64,000 bases of DNA from Paramyrothecium sp. XJ0827 (Eukaryota > Ascomycota > Sordariomycetes > Hypocreales > Stachybotryaceae). The DNA lies in assembly GCA_020881915.1 (NCBI GenBank), contig JAJFPB010000003.1:4588001-4652000 (forward strand), written 5' to 3'. A program made the position numbers and the translations under genes. Positions 57,901 through 64,000 of the stretch are shown here, piece by piece; position 1 is the stretch's first letter; every line of letters begins with the position of its first letter. Below the pieces are notes generated by a model. That model ran no database searches. It worked only from the letters and a program-made list of their open reading frames with translations, and had not been told where the DNA came from.

Positions 57901-59058
57901 GAGTTGGACCTGGCCAATCCCGCACACACGGCCCAAGAACGCCCAACGCCATCCAGCCATCCATCCAACCGTTTGTTTTCTGTTATCTTGCAGCTGCAAC
58001 ACCGATAAAAGGGCATCTAGATAACTACCGATATCTCGACTTTTTGTTTTTGTGTGTTGCCGCCTCGATTCAGCCCATCAAAAAGGGAGACCTTGCCCAT
58101 TATCTAGCTCGTAACTGGTTGAGCCCGGGACACCATCTTCTCCCGAAGCCAGTGGCAAGCAAATTTTCTCATTCCCGCATCTGGCCAATCTTGCTCCCAT
58201 ATAAGCCGCCAGACGGACCGCGATATTTAATAAGAACGCATCGCTCCAATCTCGCACGCCCAGATAATTTTGGAACACCACCACCACAGCACCTGCCAGC
58301 GAAAAAGCCGGCGCGTCCCAAAACTTGGTCACATCCACTGCACAATTGGGCCGCTCCACTCCAGGGAGCTTAGACACAGTCCACAGTATTGACTGTATTT
58401 CCTGCGGGCTGCGCTTCGACTGGGTCTGGGTCGTAATCAAGCATCCCACAGCCAACCCAAACCCAACCGGTCTAGCTCGACTTTGGCAATCGCCCGGGCC
58501 CAATTTAAATTAAGCTGGGCCCTGCTCACTCCTCCCCCCCTCCCCGGTCGATCTTCTGCGCCTTGTTGGAAGCTTCCTTGGGCTGGACAGTTAATTATAC
58601 TTCTCATCTCGCCCTCCCCTGGCCTGGACATTTCGTTATCTCTGCTCAACCTCGCAACATATCCCTATATCTCGTCGACGCACCGCGGACCCGTCTTCAC
58701 CTGTCTCACCTCAACTACTCCCCCGTCTTACACGATTGCTTCTCGCATACGTTGACCCGCCACCCCAAACCTTTCGGCTAACACCGGGTTGCATTGAGAA
58801 CGGGACTGGGCTCTTACACAACGCCCACGCGCATCTGTCGTGACCCCTTCTAGTCTTGCGAGAGCCACAGCTGGGGCCTGCATTGCAGCGGCACTTGAAA
58901 AAAAAACCGATCCATTGTTCCCTCGAGTGGCACCTTTGCCTCACACATATACACACACACATCTCCCGATGGTTTCGTTATTACCACTAGAACACAGTGG
59001 CCGACACCGCACACACCACCGCAGCACATCTTCACAATCATCCACGTCCTCAGCAAAG
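51973..59058. other. about 7 kb gene-free stretch with possible long 5' leader
   Basis: No supported protein gene. Frames up to 204 codons occur but lack family resemblance, splice support or consistent codon bias. From about 56340 on, the character changes: a TATA-like site (56346-56353), then pyrimidine-rich and CA-rich DNA to 58970 with many short upstream ATG frames, one of which (56890-57207) encodes a His-Pro-rich peptide of 105 residues. Short repeats: ACAGC units at about 57622-57645 and GGCA units at about 57220-57242. I read the last 2.6 kb as a likely leader or promoter of the gene at 59059. Confidence 0.4.
56346..56353 (+). promoter_or_regulatory. TATA-like element at the head of a possible long leader
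   Basis: TATATAAA is followed within about 30-60 bases by a CT-rich stretch, the usual pattern at fungal transcription starts. The next plus-strand gene starts 2.7 kb downstream. Confidence 0.35.
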
Positions 59059-59598
59059 ATGTCGTCAAAACACCACGCCTACAACTTCACCATGCAAAAG
59101 TACCTGCTCTTGCAAGAGCAGCACGAGGAGCTCTGCACCCACCTCGACCAGATCCGCCCCCGCCACTCCTCCACCACCAGCAGCAGCATCTCCACCCTCA
59201 CATCGCCCGCTTCCTCTCCGACCCGCTCCAGCTTCTCCTCCATGCTGTCGCCGCAGCCGCAGTCCTCGTCGCGGAGGCATCACTCCCGCAGCTCCGGCAG
59301 TGACCGCCGCTCGTCGTCAAAGGTCCACGCCCGCTGCAGCGGCTGGCAGGACGCGCGCCGCCGCTCCGAGGCGCTCGACACCATTGTCGACGAGGACACC
59401 GTCTTTGAGATCTCGGCCGAGGAGCAGCGTCTCTGCGACGTCAACGAGGGCATTAAGCGCGCCCTGACCGAGATGCTCAACTGCGACACCGTCCGCAACG
59501 ACCTTAACATGCGCATGTGGGTGCAGACGAGGCTCATGGAGACTGAGAAGGAGCTGCGAACTGGCCGCCGGAGGAAGGGCTCCTCATCTTCGGAATGA
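59059..59598 (+). CDS. small serine-rich conserved fungal protein
   Basis: An intronless frame of 179 residues from ATG 59059; an in-frame ATG at 58970 would add 30 Ser/His-rich residues. The N-terminus HHAYNFTMQKYLLLQEQHEEL is a short amphipathic helix that looks conserved in what I remember of Sordariomycete hypotheticals. The middle (about 38-105) is almost pure Ser/Thr/Pro/Arg and likely phosphorylated. The C-terminal half, from VDEDTVFEISAEEQRLCDVN to LTEMLNCDTVRND and then MWVQTRLMETEKELR, reads as a helical domain of unknown function. No signal peptide or membrane segment. The preceding gene-free DNA suggests complex regulation. Function unknown. Confidence 0.75.
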   Translation: MSSKHHAYNFTMQKYLLLQEQHEELCTHLDQIRPRHSSTTSSSISTLTSPASSPTRSSFSSMLSPQPQSSSRRHHSRSSGSDRRSSSKVHARCSGWQDARRRSEALDTIVDEDTVFEISAEEQRLCDVNEGIKRALTEMLNCDTVRNDLNMRMWVQTRLMETEKELRTGRRRKGSSSSE

Positions 59599-62149
59599 GA
59601 GCTGTCGCTCACTCTACGGAGCCTACAACATAATCTCTAATATTCAATTACTCTTTTTTCACCACTACCCGCAACAACCACCACAACCACAGACACCACA
59701 ACACAGCATGGAAAATTGGCGTTTACTCTCATGGCAACTCCCTTGGATGGGGTATCGCAAGCGATATTGATACTTTTGGCACATTGTTTGGAGTTGGCTA
59801 CGACTTGGGAACAAAGCGAAATGGCCTCTGGGATACTGTTTTCATTCTATTTTATCCTTCCTGCTTATTTAGCTGCAGTATTTAGTCTCAGCTCACACGC
59901 CCATCACGGCTGTGCAAAATTCAATTGTAAATTTAACCACATGAAATCCTTGAATCCTCCTGTGTCCCCTTGTTTCGCACTTCCTCCAATTTCGCACGGT
60001 TCAGCAGCACCGACACACGGACGCTCCGCCGACGATACGGGTTGCTACAGTTTCAGAATTGGGATGCTTTCCCGCTAGCAGCTGGGCTAGCGTCGATTAC
60101 ACCATTCCTGGTGAGAATCGGCATGCACCGATAAAGAGGCGTGTGGAGCCCTCCAGGTCCCACGGACGGCAATCAGGAGAATTGAACGATGTATGCTGTG
60201 CTGTGCTGGTGGCTCGCTCGCCCCGCCTTGTACCATTGTGGCAGCTGTGGTAATTAGCCCTTCTCCATGAGTCGGTGTGCAGGCCATTTCCAGATGGTTG
60301 GTTTTTGGCCACTCTGCGCGTACGCGTGTCCTATCCATTGGGTTTGATTGCAACCCACCACCCATCTCTTAGGGGCTCCTCCCACCCTGTCACCCCTCCA
60401 CCCATGCTCACATCGCGAGGCACGGTACGGCGTCGTGGTTGGCTCATCGTCTCTTTGGTCCTTGCCTCACAGGAACGAGGAGTGGGTGGGCAAGTGAAGA
60501 TCGATAGCTTTCAACGTAAACTCATGGCCCGGTGCGGCTCGCTCGAGACCCGTCTCCGTGAGCGTTGCACCAAGGGAAGTATACTCAAGGACTAGAACCG
60601 GAGTTTAAAAAGCTAGGAGGAACAACAGTGACAAAAAGTAAACAGCACCCTCGCAGCAAAAGGGCCGCCAAGTTTGAGGCTTTCGCCGTAGCGTGCCTCG
60701 GGTCTGTAGAAAAGGTTCCCCCGGGACCCCGCAATATTGCATTTGGACGGGCGGGAGAGGCAAGAGGGAGGAGGAGGAGCAGAGAGAGAACGTGATGTGG
60801 TGGTATTTGGGATGCACTCATTGCCTTAGCTTGGCCGCAACGGGCGTCGCAGGTGCCCGGGGTGGTCCATTACGTGAAAGTTTGGAAAGACGAGATGCCA
60901 AGCGGCGTGACAAGAAGAGGGGATTGCGGAGAAGACGAAGCAAAGCTGACATGCTTTTTTGATAGTAGCCGACAGGATTCCGATACTGTACAAGCACTTC
61001 TGCTCGTGACCTCAAGCTGTGGGGTTATCGTGTTACGATTCCTGACGATCGTCTCACGAGCAGCCGGGGATCCGTTTGATAGACGTGCTGGCTGCATTGG
61101 AAACACATCTGGTTGCCTGCGACTTTCGTCATGGCCGCAGGTTTGGCTCCGGAGGAGCGAGAGGGCAGTGAAGGCATCAACAACCAGCTTCTGCAGTATG
61201 ACATCTGGATGACACCATTCTCATTCTTTTCAGTTTCACCTGATGCTGGCCAGACCCTTGAACACTAAATAATGGTCCTCTTTCCACGTCCGCAGTCACC
61301 TTCCACAGTATCAAGGGCACAGTAGTCGTAGCGGGGGAATCTAGACTAACATACTTTGCCATCAGGGTTGAACACGCAATGGCTTTCGTGGGCAAAAGGC
61401 GAGTCGGACGTAACGCCGTCTTGCTCATTCCCACCCAACGAGGCCAGAGAGCACGGCGGCCGAGTCAGATAATCAGGGCAAAATCCAGGTCTCCCCCATG
61501 GGGGGGGCGGCGGGATTCTCTCACGGTATGTAAGGGGGGAGAACAGAGTTCAAGCCCGGTCTGATGTTCCAGAACCGGCTCTGCTGTTTGCCGCCGGCTC
61601 GGTCAGTATCAGGGACTGTCTGGGGACTTACAGCCCGAGGGCCGTTCGAGGCTGGCGGGGAGGGGCGTCACATGAGTGGGAAGTTCGGCTCCTCCCGGTA
61701 GCCTATTGATGCGACGCTGAGACTGAGACTGGGACTAATACCATTGAGTTCAAGCTGTTCTTTGCTGGACTGGTGCGTATGAGTGAGTTGTGGCGCGGCA
61801 TGCGTACGTGGCGCAGCGATCTTCCTTGGATGTGGCGCGGCTGTGGCTTGGGAGCGGCACCGTGGCGCAAACTCTCAGTGGCGTCATCATCAAATGTTTC
61901 CAGCGCTGCAACGTCTGCGACCACGAGGAGTGCAGCGAGAGAACTTTCGAAGCATTCCACGCCGTAGCCCCATTGGCTGGTGACATTACGCAAGGCGTAC
62001 GGGTCGCCAACAGCTCTTATCTTGCATCGCAGAGGCTGCTAAACGCGTCGAGGGGGCCTGTGTGCGACGCGATCCGTGGCCATCGGTGCCTGCACCCAGA
62101 CACCAGCGCAAGTGCTGGTCGAAACAAACGCCGCCGAGGCTCTGCGACC
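59599..62149. other. gene-free stretch
   Basis: About 2.5 kb without a supported gene. A 120-codon frame at 59716-60078 lies in the probable 3' UTR and shows no domain. G runs lie at about 61500-61508 and 61533-61539. The end is the promoter of the cyclophilin gene. Confidence 0.5.
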
Positions 62150-63714
62150 ATGTCGGTTCTACTGGAGACGAGCTCCGGCGACATCGTCATCGACCTCTTG
62201 GTGGAGCACGCCCCGAAGCTGTGCGAAAAGTAGGCAAACCCATACTCCCTTACGAGAAACCTCTTGAGGCTAACAAGGGCTCTAGCTTCTTGAAGCTCTG
62301 CAAGACGAAATACTACAACTTCTCCCCAGTCCACTCCGTGCAAAAGAACTTCTCCTTCCAGACCGGCGACCCCCTCGGCCCCCTCTCCAAAGACTCGGAC
62401 GGCGGCTGCTCGATATGGGGCCGCATCTCGGGCGACCCAGCGCAGCGGACCTTCCCGGCCTTCTTCCACCCCAAGCTGAAGCACCTCGAGCGCGGCACCG
62501 TGAGCATGGCCACGGCGCCGCTGGCTTCGGACCCCGAGACGCGCCTCGCCGCCTCGCAGTTCATCATCACGCTCGGGGAGGAGACGGACTTCCTGGACGG
62601 CAAGGCGGCCATCTTCGGCAAGGTCGTGGAGGGCTTCGACGTCCTGGAGAAGATCAACGAGGCCATCGTCGACGACAAGGGCTACCCGCTGATTGACATT
62701 CGCATAAAGCACACGGTCGTCCTCGATGATCCGTACCCCGATCCCCCGGGGCTGAGGGAGCCTAGCGCCAGCCCTCCGCCCAGCGACCAACAACTCAAGA
62801 CGGTGCGCATCGCCGACGAGGCCGCCCTGCACGCCGACGACGGCGTCGACGAGCAGGAGCTGGAACGGCGGCGCCGCGACAGGGAGGCCAAGGCGCAGGC
62901 GCTCACCCTCGAGATGATGGGCGACCTGCCCTTCGCCGAGGTCAAGCCCCCGGAGAACGTGCTCTTCGTGGCCAAGCTCAACCCCGTGACGGGCGACGAG
63001 GACCTGGAGCTCATCTTCGGCCGGTTCGGCAAGATCCTCAGCTGCGAGGTCATCCGCGACGCCAAGACGGGCGACAGCCTCCAGTACGCCTTCATCGAGT
63101 ACGAGGACAAGGCCTCGTGCGAGGCCGCCTACTTCAAGATGCAGGGCGTGCTCATCGACGACCGCCGCATCCACGTCGACTTCTCCCAGAGCGTCAGCCG
63201 CCTGAGCGACGTCTGGCGCAAGGACACCAACGACAAGCGCAGGGGCGACGCCGCCGCCGGCCGCGGCGGCTGGGGCGGCGTCCGCGACCTGGAGAAGAGG
63301 CGCCAGTACAGGGGCCAGGGCGAGGAGCGCTTCGGCAAGGACTACGGCATGGTCTACGGCGAGGAGGAGATGCGCGGCCGGCACCAGAGGACCGGCGGCA
63401 GCGAGAACCGCCGGGACGACGCGGAGCAGCAGCCGCCTCCGCCGCCGCCGCCGCCAGCGGGCCCAGGACCTAGGAGAGGCGATGGCGGCGGCAGGGGTGA
63501 CAGGGGCGGCAGGTATAGGAGTCGGAGTCGCAGCCCGCGACGTGATGACGGGAGCCGTCGCCCCCCTCCAAAACACCAAGGTGATGATCGGCGGGACAGA
63601 GACAGCGGGCGACGGGATAGGAGGGACTACGACAGAAGAGACCACGACAGGAGGGATCACGACCGCAGGGACAGAGACCGGCACCGAGACGACGGATATC
63701 GCTCGCGGAGATAG
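62150..63714 (+). CDS. cyp6: PPIL4/Cyp6-type cyclophilin with RRM and RS/RD-rich tail
   Basis: Two exons, 62150-62229 and 62286-63714, encode 502 residues. A cyclophilin domain spans about 1-165: [33 protein letters not shown] across the junction, [11 protein letters not shown], and [17 protein letters not shown]. The catalytic Arg of active cyclophilins (in the F-H-R segment) is absent; SVQKNF stands there, as in PPIL4, so isomerase activity is doubtful. An RRM follows at about 250-328 ([12 protein letters not shown] as RNP2, [10 protein letters not shown] as RNP1). The last 80 residues are Arg-Asp/Arg-Ser repeats after a polyproline run. Such proteins are nuclear and associate with spliceosomes or Pol II transcription. 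The start at 62150 gives the standard cyclophilin beginning. A long minus-strand frame across the gene is a shadow. Confidence 0.93.
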
Positions 63715-64000
63715 CGCCCGCTCACAAATGTATAGCACAATACACAAACTTTTGATACCCCAAACCGAGACATTTCGAAGGCATCAGTTCATTTTGCGTG
63801 CCTTCCTACCTTCAACACCAACTCTTGCCTCGTGCCATGTGGTATCTTGGCTCAGCTGACGTTCTGCACGCGCCTCATTTACATCCATGCGTCTACTACT
63901 GCTTCATCATAGTCAACTGTCCAGCAACAGACAGGAAAGCAGCCACTGTTCCGCAAAACACACACACTGCGTAGGTCTCTTCCCCGAACCCCCTGCCCCA
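63715..64000. other. 3' flank of the cyclophilin gene
   Basis: No gene seen up to the window edge. Confidence 0.6.

Noticed and set aside
61545..61562. GTTCAAGCCCGG resembling a tRNA B box
   Set aside because: Flanking bases do not form a stem and no A box lies at the right distance.
62017..63747. 576-codon minus-strand frame opposite the cyclophilin gene
   Set aside because: It mirrors the GC-rich codons of the plus-strand gene, is dominated by Val, Ala and Leu without domains, and the plus-strand product is a clear PPIL4-type protein.

Overview
The window looks like nuclear DNA of a filamentous ascomycete (Pezizomycotina, most likely Sordariomycetes). The reasons are short GT..AG introns of about 50-90 nt with CTAAC-type branch sites, fungus-typical families (2EXR, fungal EthD-like, DUF6454-like, an NLP-type secreted protein, GH95) and eukaryotic housekeeping genes (RNA polymerase I subunit A43, ribosomal protein eS24, a complex I B18 subunit, GTP cyclohydrolase II, a PPIL4-type cyclophilin). 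Species cannot be read from the sequence. Most gene models below were spliced by eye, with the reading frame checked across each junction.

Positions 1-20 kb are visibly AT-richer and gene-poor, and look like accessory sequence. They hold an acyl-protein thioesterase, a large polytopic membrane protein that joins a TLC-like domain to an Lgt-like domain, a small unknown gene, a broken CorA-type relic, an NLP-type secreted protein with a changed signature heptapeptide, a HExxH protein of unknown role, a conserved unknown protein and an EthD-like protein. Next comes a divergent pair: an MFS sugar transporter (minus) and a GH95 alpha-L-fucosidase (plus), which probably work together in taking up and cleaving fucosylated sugars.

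Positions 22.5-51 kb are GC-richer and gene-denser: a DHH phosphoesterase with a PIP-box-like tail, a 2EXR protein, a membrane-anchored DUF6454-like protein, a YCII-like protein, the complex I B18 subunit, an FHA protein without a kinase, RPA43, a secreted eight-cysteine protein, GTP cyclohydrolase II, a coilin-like protein of about 1437 residues, a proline-rich surface protein, eS24 and an eEF2 lysine methyltransferase-like protein (EFM3/FAM86).

From 52 to 64 kb the DNA is sparse. A gene-free stretch of about 7 kb precedes a small serine-rich conserved protein, and the last gene is a PPIL4/Cyp6-type cyclophilin with an RRM and an RS/RD-rich tail. Four genes fall in nuclear RNA or nucleolar biology (RPA43, eS24, coilin-like, Cyp6-like), but nothing suggests they form a physical cluster. 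I found no tRNA, rRNA, CRISPR array or intact transposon.
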